A DNA stretch of 64,000 bases, from NCBI RefSeq assembly GCF_017565425.1, contig NZ_JAGEMK010000003.1, positions 1 to 64,000 on the forward strand, in the 5' to 3' direction. Both the position numbers and the translations under genes were made by a program. Below the pieces are notes generated by a model. The model was not told the DNA's origin. It was given only the letters and a program-made list of their open reading frames with translations, and did no database searches. Numbering within the stretch: the stretch's first letter is position 1; every line of letters begins with the position of its first letter. This document shows positions 10,038 through 19,084 of the stretch, one piece after another. The DNA is from Actinotalea soli. Lineage in GTDB: Bacteria; Actinomycetota; Actinomycetes; Actinomycetales; Cellulomonadaceae.

Positions 10038-11195
10038 TCAGACCGGAGAGGTCGTCACCCTGTCCCGCCCGCCGACCTTGGCGTGGTACATGAGGGCGTC
10101 GACCCGGGTGAGCACCGCGACGGCGGGCTCGGCCGGGTGCAGGGCCACGACGCCGAAGCTGGCCGTGATGCGGGTGCCCACCGCGAGGCCGACCTCCTCC
10201 GGCAGCACCTCGCGCAACCGTTCGGCCACCTGGACGGCGCGGTCGTGGCTGGTCCCGGGGGCCACGATGACGAACTCCTCGCCGCCCACGCGGGCCACGA
10301 GGTCCCCCTGGCGCACGACACGGCTCGCGACCTCCGCGACGGTCGTCAGGACCTGGTCCCCGACCGCGTGACCGTGCTCGTCGTTGACCTGCTTGAAGTG
10401 GTCGAGGTCGAAGTACAGGACGGCCACCGGGTGCGCCGGGCTGACGTGCTGGGCCTGGAAGGTGAGCTCCTCGACCAGGCGGCGACGGTTCGCCACCCCG
10501 GTCAGCGGGTCGAGGTAGGCCATGTCGCGCATCTCGTGCGCCTCGGCCGTCGCCTGCTGGGCCACCGCGAGGGCGAGGCCGAGCCGGGCCTTGGCGCGGG
10601 CCAGCACGTGGAGGAGCAGCGCGACGATGCACAGGTACACCGCGTACCGGAGCAGGTCCACGAGGTACGCGTCGCCACCGTCGACCGACAGCAGGGCGAT
10701 CGCCCCGCAGACGGTCACCACCGCGATCACGGTGGCGGCGTTGACCAGCGCCCGACGCGTGTCGTGGACGAGGTACCCGACGAGCACGAAGATGACCAGG
10801 CCCATGAACGTGGTCGGGAAGAGGCTCGCCCACCCCGCCGCGGCGTCCGGGGCCGAGCGCAGGCGGTAGACCATGACGACGACCCAGACCGCCTGGATCA
10901 AGGCCAGGGTGAGCCTCGAGAAGGCCACCGCGCGCGTGGGTCGGCGCATCAGCACCCACGCGTACACCGCGAGGTAGACGACGAGCGGCGGGTAGACCCG
11001 GCCGACGAGCGGGTCGGTGGGCCCGGTCACGACGATCACGGCCACGATGGTCGGCAGGCCGAGGAGCAGACCGATCACGAGCACCTTGCGGAGCAGGTCC
11101 GTGAGGTTCTCCTGGTAGATCGCGTCGAGCCGCGGGTCCGACGGGCCGACGACGGGCACAGGGCCCGGCCCGGTGCTCCGTCCACGCTCCGTCAC
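10038..11195 (-). CDS. Membrane diguanylate cyclase with GGEEF and product-inhibition site
   Basis: A 385-aa enzyme predicted to make cyclic di-GMP from two GTP. About six hydrophobic helices between residues ~36 and ~200 form an MHYT-unrelated membrane sensor region. The GGDEF domain follows (about 222-382): the DPLTGVANRR start, YFDLDHFKQVND metal and substrate segment, and active site GGEEF at 304-308. The inhibitory I-site RxxD is at 295-298 (RQGD), exactly five residues before GGEEF, so product feedback is expected. It separates dxr from rip1, genes usually close together, and is divergent from the Lrp-type gene. Signal sensed is unknown. Confidence 0.92.
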   Translation of the reverse strand: MTERGRSTGPGPVPVVGPSDPRLDAIYQENLTDLLRKVLVIGLLLGLPTIVAVIVVTGPTDPLVGRVYPPLVVYLAVYAWVLMRRPTRAVAFSRLTLALIQAVWVVVMVYRLRSAPDAAAGWASLFPTTFMGLVIFVLVGYLVHDTRRALVNAATVIAVVTVCGAIALLSVDGGDAYLVDLLRYAVYLCIVALLLHVLARAKARLGLALAVAQQATAEAHEMRDMAYLDPLTGVANRRRLVEELTFQAQHVSPAHPVAVLYFDLDHFKQVNDEHGHAVGDQVLTTVAEVASRVVRQGDLVARVGGEEFVIVAPGTSHDRAVQVAERLREVLPEEVGLAVGTRITASFGVVALHPAEPAVAVLTRVDALMYHAKVGGRDRVTTSPV

Positions 11196-11308
11196 GGGCC
11201 GAAACTAGACCCTTTGGCACGATTCGTCGACACCCGTCCGGGTGACCCACGACGGGCCGGACCGGGGGGCTCGTTGCGCCGCGGGGCCTCGCCGGGGAGC
11301 ATCGCGTC

Positions 11309-11806
11309 ATGACGTCCCCTCGCAGCGCCCCAGGCCTCGACGCGACCTCCACCGCGATCATCGACCAGCTCCGCCAGGACGGGCGCAGGCCCTACGCGGC
11401 GATCGGCAAGGCCGTCGGGCTCTCCGAGGCGGCCGTCCGGCAGCGGGTCCAGCGCCTGGTCGAGTCGGGGGTCGTGCAGGTCGTGGCCGTGACCGACCCG
11501 GCCCGCCTCGGCTTCGCCCGGCAGGCGATGATCGGCATCAAGGCCGAGGGGGATCTCGAACCCCTGGGTGACGCCCTCGCGAGGACCCCCGAGGTCGACG
11601 ACGTGGTGGTCACCGCGGGGGCCTTCGACCTGCTGGTGACGGTGGTGTGCGTGGACGACGAGCACCTGCTCGAGGTGCTCAACCAGCGGATCCGCACCCT
11701 GCCCGGCGTGCGCACCACCGAGACCTTCGTGCACCTCAAGCAGCGGACCGGCCTGCACGACTGGAGGTCGCGCCCCACGGGTCCCGGAGCTGTCAGCGAC
11801 GGCTGA
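11309..11806 (+). CDS. Lrp/AsnC-family transcriptional regulator
   Basis: A 165-aa one-component regulator. Residues ~10-60 are the AsnC helix-turn-helix (IIDQLRQDGRRPYAAIGKAV, then LSEAAVRQRVQRLVESGVV). The rest is a RAM ligand-binding and oligomerisation domain (VVVTAGAFDLLVTVVCVD and LPGVRTTETFVHLKQRTG). Such regulators respond to amino acids or related effectors. It is divergent from the diguanylate cyclase, with 113 bases between, so it may control itself and that gene. Its end overlaps the end of dxr on the opposite strand by 14 bases. The target set is not visible. Confidence 0.9.
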   Translation: MTSPRSAPGLDATSTAIIDQLRQDGRRPYAAIGKAVGLSEAAVRQRVQRLVESGVVQVVAVTDPARLGFARQAMIGIKAEGDLEPLGDALARTPEVDDVVVTAGAFDLLVTVVCVDDEHLLEVLNQRIRTLPGVRTTETFVHLKQRTGLHDWRSRPTGPGAVSDG

Positions 11807-12983
11807 GCACCTGCTCGGCCCGCTCCCGCGCCCAGCTCTCGGCCGCGAGCACCTCCTCGAGGGTCAGGTCACCAGCCACCTGGGGATCGTGCTCGCCGAG
11901 CACCCGCTCGACCGTGTCCACGACGTCGAGGAAGGCGATCCGTCCGGCCAGGAAGGCCGCGACGCACTCCTCGTTCGCCGCGTTGTAGACGGCCGGGTGG
12001 GTCGCCGAGGCCGCGACGGCCTCGCGGGCGAGACGCAGCGCCGGGAAGACGGCGTCGTCGAGAGGCTCGAAGGTCCAGCTCGTCGCGAGGTCCCAGGCGC
12101 AGGGGGGCGTGACCGGGGCCAGGCGCTCGGGCCAGGACAGCCCGAGCGCGATGGGCAGGCGCATGTCGGGCGGAGAGGCCTGCGCGATGGTCGATCCGTC
12201 CACGAACTCGACCATCGAGTGCACGACCGACTGCGGGTGGACGACGACCGTGATGTCCTCGACCGGGACGTCGAACAGCAGGTGCGCCTCGATGAGCTCG
12301 AGGCCCTTGTTCATCAGCGTCGAGGAGTTGATCGTCACGACAGGCCCCATCGACCAGGTCGGGTGGGCCAGCGCCTCCTGGGGCCCGACCTTCCTGAGGT
12401 CCTCCCGAGCCCATCCTCGGAAGGGTCCGCCGGAGGCGGTCAGGATCAGCCGACGCACCTCGGGCCGACTCCCGGACCGCAGGCACTGGGCGATGGCCGA
12501 GTGCTCGGAGTCGACCGGCACCACCTGGTCGGGGCGCTGCTGGGCACGACGCACCAGGGCCCCGCCGACCACGAGAGACTCCTTGTTGGCCAGGGCCAGG
12601 CTGCTGCCGGCCTCGAGGGCAGCCAACGTCGGGCCGAGCCCCACCGAACCAGTGATGCCGTTGAGCACGACGTCGGCACCACGTCCGGCGAGCTCGCTCG
12701 CCGCCTCCGGACCGGTGAGCAGCTCGACCCCGACGTGGGGCAGGCCCCGTGCGGCCGCGAGGTGCGTGACCTGCTCCAGCACGGCGATCCCTGCGGTGAC
12801 GTCCGCGACGGCGACGGTCTGCGCGCCGGTCTCGAGCACCTGCTCGGCGACCAGCCGAGGGTGACCGCCCCCCGCAGCGAGACCCGTGACCCGGAAGCGG
12901 TCCGGGTGCTGACGCACCACGTCGAGAGCTTGGGTCCCGATCGATCCGGTCGAGCCGAGGACGGTCACGCTGCGCTGTGTCAC
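11793..12983 (-). CDS. dxr: 1-deoxy-D-xylulose 5-phosphate reductoisomerase
   Basis: Dxr/IspC (396 aa) catalyses the NADPH-dependent rearrangement of DXP to MEP, the committing step of the MEP pathway. The Rossmann motif VTVLGSTGSIGTQALDVV begins at residue 6. NKESLVVGG, the metal-ligand region VPVDSEHSAIAQCL, and the substrate loop ILTASGGPFRGW are all present, followed by HPTWSMGPVVTINSSTLMNK in two adjacent strands. The start is GTG 12983, which places the Rossmann motif at the usual distance from the N-terminus; upstream sequence is not Dxr-like. The 3' end overlaps the convergent Lrp gene by 14 bases with no visible terminator. Confidence 0.96.
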   Translation of the reverse strand: MTQRSVTVLGSTGSIGTQALDVVRQHPDRFRVTGLAAGGGHPRLVAEQVLETGAQTVAVADVTAGIAVLEQVTHLAAARGLPHVGVELLTGPEAASELAGRGADVVLNGITGSVGLGPTLAALEAGSSLALANKESLVVGGALVRRAQQRPDQVVPVDSEHSAIAQCLRSGSRPEVRRLILTASGGPFRGWAREDLRKVGPQEALAHPTWSMGPVVTINSSTLMNKGLELIEAHLLFDVPVEDITVVVHPQSVVHSMVEFVDGSTIAQASPPDMRLPIALGLSWPERLAPVTPPCAWDLATSWTFEPLDDAVFPALRLAREAVAASATHPAVYNAANEECVAAFLAGRIAFLDVVDTVERVLGEHDPQVAGDLTLEEVLAAESWARERAEQVLSRR

Positions 12984-13053
12984 CGGCCCATTCTCGCCGA
13001 CGTCACCCGGCCCCGGGCGCCCCGACGCGCGAGCGACGGGTCTGCTGCGCCCC

Positions 13054-13605
13054 TCACTCGACCCCGAGAAGCACCTCAACGGCACGGTCGCAGAAGGCGT
13101 CGACCGAGGCCTCCGCGTAGGCGTGACGACCCGAGCGACGCCCGAAGGTCGCGTGGCGCACCTCGTCCGAGGCGAGGGTCTGCCCGTTGTCGAAGTAGTC
13201 GACGAGCCGGTGGCACAGGTCGTCGACGTCGTCGGGGTCGTACCCCTGCTCGCCCCGCCGGGCAGGGGCGAACCGCTCGCCGTCGGGCCGGGTCAGGCGC
13301 GGGTACAGGCTGCGGGCCTGGGTGGCGAGGTGCTCCATCCACGCCTGCTGACCGTGGGTCGCCACGAACTCGGTGCGCTGACGAGCCACGAGGGCACGCT
13401 CGAGCCGGTCCATCGCGCCGTCCACCGCCGAGGTCACGTACCCCCCACGCACCAGGTCGAAGGCCGTCTGGCGGACGTCCCGGCCCGTCATGGGCTCGGT
13501 CCGATCGCCGTCGTACACCCGCCGCGCATGCTCGAAGAAGGTGTCGACCTGGTCCGGGTCGTAGCCGGTCTGCAGCCGACCGACGGTCCGGAACATCTGC
13601 GTCAT
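13054..13605 (-). CDS. DivIVA-domain repeat protein
   Basis: A 183-aa protein built from repeated DivIVA-type motifs. [10 protein letters not shown] (14-23) and [10 protein letters not shown] (121-130) are near-identical, and each is followed ~35 residues later by a degenerate copy: [10 protein letters not shown] (54-63) and [10 protein letters not shown] (161-170). Thus the protein looks like an internal duplication of a two-motif unit, with VRQTAF and VRHATF preceding the second motif of each half. DivIVA motifs bind curved membranes or partners in division and polar growth; the role of this short repeat family is unknown. Translation is coupled to rlmN (ATGA overlap at 13602-13605). Confidence 0.8.
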   Translation of the reverse strand: MTQMFRTVGRLQTGYDPDQVDTFFEHARRVYDGDRTEPMTGRDVRQTAFDLVRGGYVTSAVDGAMDRLERALVARQRTEFVATHGQQAWMEHLATQARSLYPRLTRPDGERFAPARRGEQGYDPDDVDDLCHRLVDYFDNGQTLASDEVRHATFGRRSGRHAYAEASVDAFCDRAVEVLLGVE

Positions 13606-14753
13606 GGGGTCTCCTCCGCCGCGAGCTGCCCGCAGGCACCGTCGATGTCGCTGCCGCGCGTGTCCCGCACCGTCGTGGGGATCCCGTGGCCGCGCAGCCG
13701 AGCCACGAACTCGTCCTCGACCTCGCGCTCGCTCGCCGTCCAGATCGAGCCGGGGGTCGGGTTGAGCGGGATGGGGTTGACGTGCACCCAGCCACGTCCC
13801 CGCGCCGTGAGCTTCTCGCCGAGCAGGTCGGCGCGCCACGCGTGGTCGTTCATGTCCTTGATGAGCGCGTACTCGATGCTCACGCGGCGGCCGGTGACCT
13901 CGAAGTAGCCCCGGGCCGCGTCGAGGGTCTCGTCCACCGACCACCGCGTGTTGATCGGGACCAGCTCGTTGCGCAGCTCGTCGTCAGGGGCGTGCAGGGA
14001 CAGGGCGAGGGTCACGGGGATGCCCTCGCCGGCGAGCCGTCGCATCGCGGGCACGAGCCCGACCGTCGACACGGTGACGTTGCGTGCCGAGATGCCGAGC
14101 CCCTCCGGGGCGGGGGCGACGAACCGACGCACGGCGTTGAGCACCGTCCGGTAGTTGGCGAGGGGTTCGCCCATGCCCATGAAGACGACGTTCGAGAGCC
14201 GCCCGGGGCCGCCCGCGATCTCGCCGTCGGCCAAGGACCGGGCAGCGGACCGTACCTGCTCGACGACCTCGGCGGTCGAGAGGTTCCGGGTCAGGCCGAG
14301 CTGCCCTGTCGCGCAGAACGGGCAGGCCATGCCGCACCCCGCCTGGCTCGAGACGCACAGGGTCGCGCGGCCGGGATAGCGCATGAGCACCGACTCGACC
14401 TTCACCCCGTCGTACAGGTGCCACAGGGTCTTGACCGTCGTGCCAGCGTCGGCCTCGAGGGTGCGCACCGGCGTCAGCAGCGGAGGGAAGAGCCCCGCGA
14501 CGAGCGCGTCCCGGGATGCCTGGGGCAGGTCCGTCATCTCGGCGGCGTCGACGCTGAGATGGCTGTAATAGTGCGTCGCGAGCTGCTTGGCGCGGAAGGG
14601 CTTCTCCCCGAGCTCCGTGACGGCGGCGACCTGCTCCTCGGGGGCGAGGTCGGCGAAGTGACGCGGCGGCTTGCCGCGCTTCGTGGGTGTGGACGTCAGA
14701 GCCAACGGGACGCGGCCCGGGGGCAGCTCGTCGGCAGGTCTCACCTCAACCAT
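13602..14753 (-). CDS. rlmN: 23S rRNA (adenine-2503-C2) methyltransferase, radical SAM
   Basis: RlmN (383 aa) methylates A2503 of 23S rRNA and A37 of some tRNAs by a radical SAM ping-pong mechanism. The cluster motif CGMACPFC gives Cys140, Cys144 and Cys147. The SAM-binding GMGEPLANY follows, and the catalytic mono-methylated cysteine is Cys374 in [10 protein letters not shown] at the C-terminus. N-terminal signatures include [14 protein letters not shown]. The ATG at 14753 begins [13 protein letters not shown]. It lies 24 bases after cdsA in the frr-cdsA-rlmN run and ends in an ATGA overlap with the DivIVA-repeat gene. Confidence 0.96.
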   Translation of the reverse strand: MVEVRPADELPPGRVPLALTSTPTKRGKPPRHFADLAPEEQVAAVTELGEKPFRAKQLATHYYSHLSVDAAEMTDLPQASRDALVAGLFPPLLTPVRTLEADAGTTVKTLWHLYDGVKVESVLMRYPGRATLCVSSQAGCGMACPFCATGQLGLTRNLSTAEVVEQVRSAARSLADGEIAGGPGRLSNVVFMGMGEPLANYRTVLNAVRRFVAPAPEGLGISARNVTVSTVGLVPAMRRLAGEGIPVTLALSLHAPDDELRNELVPINTRWSVDETLDAARGYFEVTGRRVSIEYALIKDMNDHAWRADLLGEKLTARGRGWVHVNPIPLNPTPGSIWTASEREVEDEFVARLRGHGIPTTVRDTRGSDIDGACGQLAAEETP

Positions 14754-14777
14754 GGCACTGGAACCCTTCCATGCGTC

Positions 14778-15647
14778 TCAGTCCCCCACGACGGGCAGGG
14801 CGACGAGCAGCACGAGGTAGACGAGAGGGGCGGTCAGGAGCATCGAGTCGAGCCGGTCGAGGACGCCGCCGTGGCCGGGGAGCAGGCTTCCCATGTCCTT
14901 GAGCTCGAGGTCACGCTTGATCAGGGACTCCGCAAGGTCCCCGAGGGTGGCGGTGAGGACGGCAGCCACACCGATCGCCACACCCACGAGCGGCGAGGCC
15001 TGGAAGGCCCAGACCATGCCCACGGCCCCGATCACCGAGGCCAGCAGGAGCGACCCGGCCAGCCCCTCCCAGGACTTCTTGGGGCTGACCGACGGAGCGA
15101 GTGGGTGCCGGCCCGCGAGGACCCCGGCCACGTAGCCGCCCACGTCGTTCGAGACGGCGAGCAGGATGAAGAGCCCGACCCGGCGCGCTCCGTCAGGCTC
15201 GGCGAGCATGAGCATCACGAAGCCACCCATGAACGGCACGTACGCGGCCGCGAAGGTCGCCGCCGCCGCGTCGCGCAGCGCGGCAGGACCGCTGCCGTCC
15301 AGCACCCGCCAGACGACCACGCCCCCCGCCGTGAGCATGAAGGCCACGACGAGGGCCTCCGAGCCGGCCGTGTACGAGGACACGAGGATCCCGACCGTCC
15401 CGACCAGGAGGGGCAGCACAGGCAGGTGGATCCCCCGGCGGCGGAAGGCCTGCGCGAGCTCCCACAGGGCAGCGCCGCACGCCAGGACGGCGAGCAGGAG
15501 GAAGAGCTCCTTGCGCCACAGCAGCGACCCCGCGACCACCGCGAGGAGCGCGAGACCGACCGCGATGGCGATCGGGAGGTTGCGTCCGGCCCGCGGCGCC
15601 CCAGCGGGGCCGCGGGTCGCGGCGTCGGATCCGGCGAGCTCAGTCAT
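14778..15647 (-). CDS. cdsA: Phosphatidate cytidylyltransferase (CDP-diacylglycerol synthase)
   Basis: CdsA (289 aa) is a polytopic membrane enzyme that makes CDP-diacylglycerol, precursor of phosphatidylinositol, phosphatidylglycerol and cardiolipin. About eight hydrophobic segments are evident. The family signature spans SLIKRDLELKDMGSLLPGH and GGVLDRLDSM near residues 235-265, with the conserved Asp residues. The adjacent PKKSWEGLAGS motif is also typical. It starts at ATG 15647, directly next to the frr stop at 15648, consistent with one transcript pyrH-frr-cdsA-rlmN. Confidence 0.96.
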   Translation of the reverse strand: MTELAGSDAATRGPAGAPRAGRNLPIAIAVGLALLAVVAGSLLWRKELFLLLAVLACGAALWELAQAFRRRGIHLPVLPLLVGTVGILVSSYTAGSEALVVAFMLTAGGVVVWRVLDGSGPAALRDAAAATFAAAYVPFMGGFVMLMLAEPDGARRVGLFILLAVSNDVGGYVAGVLAGRHPLAPSVSPKKSWEGLAGSLLLASVIGAVGMVWAFQASPLVGVAIGVAAVLTATLGDLAESLIKRDLELKDMGSLLPGHGGVLDRLDSMLLTAPLVYLVLLVALPVVGD

Positions 15648-16205
15648 TCAGACCTCGAGAAGCTCGCTCTCCTTGGCGGCGAGCACCTGGTCGACCATCT
15701 CGACGTGGCGCTTCGTCACCGCCTCGAGCTCCTTCTCGGCCCGCGCCCCCTCGTCCTCCCCTGCCTCACCGTCCCGGACGATGCGGTCGAGCTCCTCCTT
15801 GGCGCGACGACGCACGTTGCGGATGGAGACGCGGGCGTCCTCGGCCTTGTGCCGGGCGAGCTTGACGTAGTCCCGGCGGCGCTCCTCGGTCAGCTGGGGC
15901 AGCACCACCCGGATGATCTTGCCGTCGTTGCTCGGGTTCACGCCGAGGTCGGAGTCCCGCAGGGCCCGCTCGATGCCACCCAGGGACCCCTGGTCGAAGG
16001 GGGTGATCAGGATCGTGCGCGCCTCGGGGGTCGTGAAGGAGGCGAGCTGCTGGAGCGGGGTCGGCGCACCGTAGTACTCCACGGTCACCTTGGTGAACAT
16101 CGCGGGATTCGCACGCCCGGTCCGGATCGTCGCGAAGTCCTCCTTGGCGACCTCGATCGCCTTGTCCATCTTCTCCTCGGCCTCGAGGAGGGTGTCGTCG
16201 ATCAC
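15648..16205 (-). CDS. frr: Ribosome recycling factor
   Basis: RRF (185 aa) splits post-termination 70S ribosomes with EF-G. The sequence is canonical end to end: [19 protein letters not shown] at the start, [25 protein letters not shown], and the long C-terminal helix [17 protein letters not shown]. The start at ATG 16205 matches family length. It lies 98 bases downstream of pyrH, after a 9-bp hairpin at the pyrH 3' end. Confidence 0.98.
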   Translation of the reverse strand: MIDDTLLEAEEKMDKAIEVAKEDFATIRTGRANPAMFTKVTVEYYGAPTPLQQLASFTTPEARTILITPFDQGSLGGIERALRDSDLGVNPSNDGKIIRVVLPQLTEERRRDYVKLARHKAEDARVSIRNVRRRAKEELDRIVRDGEAGEDEGARAEKELEAVTKRHVEMVDQVLAAKESELLEV

Positions 16206-16298
16206 CCGCTGCTCCTTCGTCTCGTCGGCTCACGCACCTGGCGCGCGGGCCGTGGTGCCCGTGCCCAGGGTTCTTGCTCGTCCGGCCTGCCCGTCGGA

Positions 16299-16322
16299 GC
16301 TGCTCAGCCCTCGCTGAGCAGC
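16299..16322 (-). terminator. Hairpin at the pyrH 3' end
   Basis: GCTGCTCAG (16299-16307) pairs with CTGAGCAGC (16314-16322) across a 6-base loop. The pyrH stop codon lies inside one arm. It is 94 bases upstream of frr on the same strand and lacks a U-tract, so it could be a partial terminator or an mRNA processing/stability element. Confidence 0.45.
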
Positions 16323-17062
16323 GTCCCGATCCTCTCACCTCGGAGGGCACGGGTGACGTTGCCCGCCGCTCCCATGCCGAACACCCGCATGCGGACCCGG
16401 TTGTCGCGGCACAGGCTCAGGGCGGTGGCATCCATGACCTCGAGCCCGCCGACGAGCGCGTCGGTGTACGTCAGCTCGTCGAGGCGGACGGCCTCGGGTG
16501 AGGTGCGCGGGTCCGCCGTGTAGACGCCGTCGACACCGTTCTTCCCCATGACGACCTCGTCGCAGTGGGTCTCGAGGGCGCGCTGGACGGCCACGGTGTC
16601 GGTCGAGAAGAAGGGCATCCCGGCCCCGGCGCCGAAGATCACGACGCGGCCCTTCTCGAGGTGACGGATCGCCCGCAGGGGGATGTAGGGCTCGGCGACC
16701 TGGCCCATCGTGATGGCGGTCTGGACCCGGGTGCTCACCCCGGCCTGCTCGAGGAAGTCCTGCAGGGCCAGGCAGTTCATCACGGTACCGAGCATGCCCA
16801 TGTAGTCGGCGCGGGCCCGGTCCAGGCCCCGCTGCGAGAGCTCGGCCCCCCGGAAGAAGTTGCCCCCGCCGACGACGATCGCGACCTGCACGCCCTCGCG
16901 GACCGCCTCGGCGATCTCCCCCGCCACGCGCTGCACCACGTCGGGGGCGAGCCCGACACCGCCTCCCCCGAAGGTCTCCCCCGACAGCTTGAGCAGCACC
17001 CGGCGGGGCGAGCCCGCCTCGCTCCCCTGGTCCCCCGACTCGACGGTCACGTCCTGCCCCAC
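16304..17062 (-). CDS. pyrH: Uridylate kinase (UMP kinase)
   Basis: PyrH (252 aa) phosphorylates UMP to UDP and belongs to the amino-acid kinase fold. Motifs present: [17 protein letters not shown] (phosphate-binding Lys and GG), [11 protein letters not shown], and [19 protein letters not shown]. The C-terminus [16 protein letters not shown] matches the family. The ATG at 17062 gives ~20 residues before the core strand. It lies 108 bases downstream of tsf behind a strong hairpin. Confidence 0.97.
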   Translation of the reverse strand: MGQDVTVESGDQGSEAGSPRRVLLKLSGETFGGGGVGLAPDVVQRVAGEIAEAVREGVQVAIVVGGGNFFRGAELSQRGLDRARADYMGMLGTVMNCLALQDFLEQAGVSTRVQTAITMGQVAEPYIPLRAIRHLEKGRVVIFGAGAGMPFFSTDTVAVQRALETHCDEVVMGKNGVDGVYTADPRTSPEAVRLDELTYTDALVGGLEVMDATALSLCRDNRVRMRVFGMGAAGNVTRALRGERIGTLLSEG

Positions 17063-17119
17063 GGTTCCTCCAGTGTCAGGTGCACCGGGGCGCGCCCCCG
17101 GTCCGGTGCTGATGCGCGA

Positions 17120-17154
17120 CGGCGGCCCAGGCCCACGACAGGCCCGGGCCGCCG
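17120..17154 (-). terminator. Terminator-like hairpin between tsf and pyrH
   Basis: The arms at 17120-17133 and 17141-17154 form a 14-bp stem (CGGCGGCCC with GGGCCGCCG, then GGCC with GGCC) interrupted by a single A/C mismatch, with a 7-base loop. It begins 16 bases after the tsf stop. No U-tract follows. Confidence 0.6.
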
Positions 17155-17170
17155 GCGCGGCACGTCTGGT

Positions 17171-18010
17171 TCAGGCGCCGACGCGGAAGCGTGCGAAGGC
17201 GGTGAGGGTGCCCCCGGCCTCCTCGACGACCTTGCCGACGGTCTTCTTGTTGTCCTTGGCGAAGGCCTGGTCGACCAGGACGCTCTCCTTGAAGAAGCCC
17301 GTCAGACGCCCCTCGATGATCTTGGGCAGGGCGGCCTCGGGCTTGCCCTCGTTGCGCGAGGTCTCCTCGGCGATCCGGCGCTCGGACTCGACCGTCTCGG
17401 ACGGGACGTCCTCGCGGGTCAGGTACGACGGCGAGAACGCGGCGACGTGCATCGCGACGTCCTTGGCGACCTCGGCGGCCGCGGAGTCCGTGCCGACCAG
17501 CACGCCGACCTGCGGGGGCAGGTCCTTGTTGACCTTGTGCAGGTACACGGTGACCTTCTCGGCAGAGATCCGCGCCACCCGGCGCAGCACGAGCTTCTCC
17601 CCGAGGGTGGCGGCAGTCTCGTCGATCGTGCGCTGCACGCTCGTGCCGTCGACCTCGGAGGCCAGCACGGCGGCGACGTCCTCGGTCCCGGCCGCGACGG
17701 CGGCCGCGAGCACCTTGTCCGCGAGCTCGACGAAGGTCGCGTTCTTCGCGACGAAGTCGGTCTCGGAGTTGAGCTCGATGAGCACCCCGGTCTGGCCGGC
17801 GGCGTCGTCCGCCACGTGGGCGGCGACCAGGCCGTCCGAGGCCGCGCGACCCTCGCGCTTGCTCACGCCCTTGAGTCCCTTGACGCGGATGATCTCGAGA
17901 GCCTTCTCGGCGTTGCCGTCGGCCTCGTCGAGGGCCTTCTTGACGTCGAGCATGCCCGCGCCGGTGCGCTCACGGAGCGCCTTGATGTCTGCGGCGGTGT
18001 AGTTCGCCAT
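17171..18010 (-). CDS. tsf: Elongation factor Ts
   Basis: EF-Ts (279 aa) is the nucleotide exchange factor of EF-Tu. The N-terminal UBA-like domain reads MANYTAADIKALRERTGAGM and continues DVKKALDEADGNAEKAL. The EF-Tu-contacting TDFVAKN motif is at about residues 79-85. Start ATG 18010 is chosen over an in-frame upstream start because MANYTAAD is the family N-terminus and AAGGAC lies upstream. It forms the classical rpsB-tsf pair, separated by 63 bases that contain a 10-bp GC hairpin. Confidence 0.97.
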   Translation of the reverse strand: MANYTAADIKALRERTGAGMLDVKKALDEADGNAEKALEIIRVKGLKGVSKREGRAASDGLVAAHVADDAAGQTGVLIELNSETDFVAKNATFVELADKVLAAAVAAGTEDVAAVLASEVDGTSVQRTIDETAATLGEKLVLRRVARISAEKVTVYLHKVNKDLPPQVGVLVGTDSAAAEVAKDVAMHVAAFSPSYLTREDVPSETVESERRIAEETSRNEGKPEAALPKIIEGRLTGFFKESVLVDQAFAKDNKKTVGKVVEEAGGTLTAFARFRVGA

Positions 18011-18038
18011 CCCAGATGTCCTTGTCTGTCGCACGGTC

Positions 18039-18069
18039 GGTCCGCGGGCCCACGGAGGGCCCGCGGTCC
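18039..18069 (-). terminator. GC hairpin in the rpsB-tsf gap
   Basis: CCGCGGGCCC (18042-18051) pairs perfectly with GGGCCCGCGG (18057-18066) over a 5-base loop; two more G-C pairs extend it past a T/T mismatch. It lies 5 bases after the rpsB stop. It may act as an attenuator setting the ratio of S2 to EF-Ts. Confidence 0.55.
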
Positions 18070-18073
18070 GGGG

Positions 18074-19084
18074 TCAGTTGGCGGGCTTGTCCGCCGCGGC
18101 GGGCTCGGCGACACCCTCGGTCGCTGCGGCAGGAGCGGCGTCCTGACCGGTCGCGGGGGCCTCGACCGCAGGGGCCTCGGTCTCGGCGACCTCGGCGGCC
18201 GGGCTCTCGGCGACCTCAGCCTCGGGCTGAGCAGCGGCGGGGGCCTCGGCAGCAGGGGCGGCGGTCTCGGGCTCGGCCTGAGCGGTGCCCTCGGTCGCAG
18301 CAGCGTCCTTGCCCGTGAGCAGCTCCTGCTCCCACTCGGCGAGCGGCTCGGCCGGGGTCTCGGCGCTGCCCTCGCTGGCCGCGGACCTGCCCGAGTGCCG
18401 AGCGATGAGCCCCTCGGCGGCGGCGTCGGCGATCACGCGGGTGAGCAGGGTGACGGCACGGATCGCGTCGTCGTTGCCCGGGATCTGGTAGTCGACCAGG
18501 TCGGGGTCGCAGTTGGTGTCCAGGATCGCCACGACGGGGATCCCGAGCTTGCGCGCCTCGTCGACCGCGAGGTGCTCCTTGTTCGTGTCGACGATCCACA
18601 CGGCCGAGGGGACCTTGGCCATGTCACGGATGCCGCCGAGGGTGCGCGAGAGCTTGTCCTTCTCGCGGCGCATGATGAGGAGCTCCTTCTTGGTGAAGGC
18701 GCTGCCCGCGACGTCGTCGAAGTCGATCTCCTCGAGCTCCTTGAGGCGCTGGAGCCGCTTGTTGACCGTCTGGAAGTTGGTGAGCATGCCACCGAGCCAA
18801 CGCTGGTTGACGTAGGGCATGCCGACGCGGGCGGCCTGCTCGGCCACCGGCTCCTGGGCCTGCTTCTTGGTGCCGACGAAGAGGATGGTCCCGCCGTGGG
18901 CGACGGTCTCCTTGACGAACTCGTAGGCCCGGTCGATGTACGACAGCGACTGCTGCAGGTCGACGATGTAGATGCCGTTGCGCTCGGTGAAGATGAACCG
19001 CTTCATCTTCGGGTTCCAGCGACGGGTCTGGTGCCCGAAGTGGACTCCGCTCTCGAGCAGCTGGCGCATGGTCACGACGGCCAT
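18074..19084 (-). CDS. rpsB: 30S ribosomal protein S2
   Basis: Ribosomal protein S2 (336 aa). The conserved body covers residues ~1-235: [38 protein letters not shown], and [11 protein letters not shown] ~90-residue C-terminal extension, rich in Ala, Glu and Pro (repeats such as PAAEAPAA), has no counterpart in E. coli S2 but similar acidic tails are common in high-GC actinobacteria. ATG 19084 is supported by GGAAGGA just upstream. A leader of up to ~250 nt may precede it. Confidence 0.97.
   Translation of the reverse strand: MAVVTMRQLLESGVHFGHQTRRWNPKMKRFIFTERNGIYIVDLQQSLSYIDRAYEFVKETVAHGGTILFVGTKKQAQEPVAEQAARVGMPYVNQRWLGGMLTNFQTVNKRLQRLKELEEIDFDDVAGSAFTKKELLIMRREKDKLSRTLGGIRDMAKVPSAVWIVDTNKEHLAVDEARKLGIPVVAILDTNCDPDLVDYQIPGNDDAIRAVTLLTRVIADAAAEGLIARHSGRSAASEGSAETPAEPLAEWEQELLTGKDAAATEGTAQAEPETAAPAAEAPAAAQPEAEVAESPAAEVAETEAPAVEAPATGQDAAPAAATEGVAEPAAADKPAN

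Noticed and set aside
8623-11361. A 912-codon frame combining the protease with upstream sequence
   Set aside because: The part upstream of ATG 9936 is Arg/Gly/Pro-rich shadow of the diguanylate cyclase gene; a good ribosome site marks the real start.
11889-16523. A 1544-codon open frame on the plus strand opposite dxr, rlmN, cdsA and frr
   Set aside because: It is a by-product of GC-rich codon positions: its translation has no recognisable domain and it lies exactly opposite five well-identified genes.
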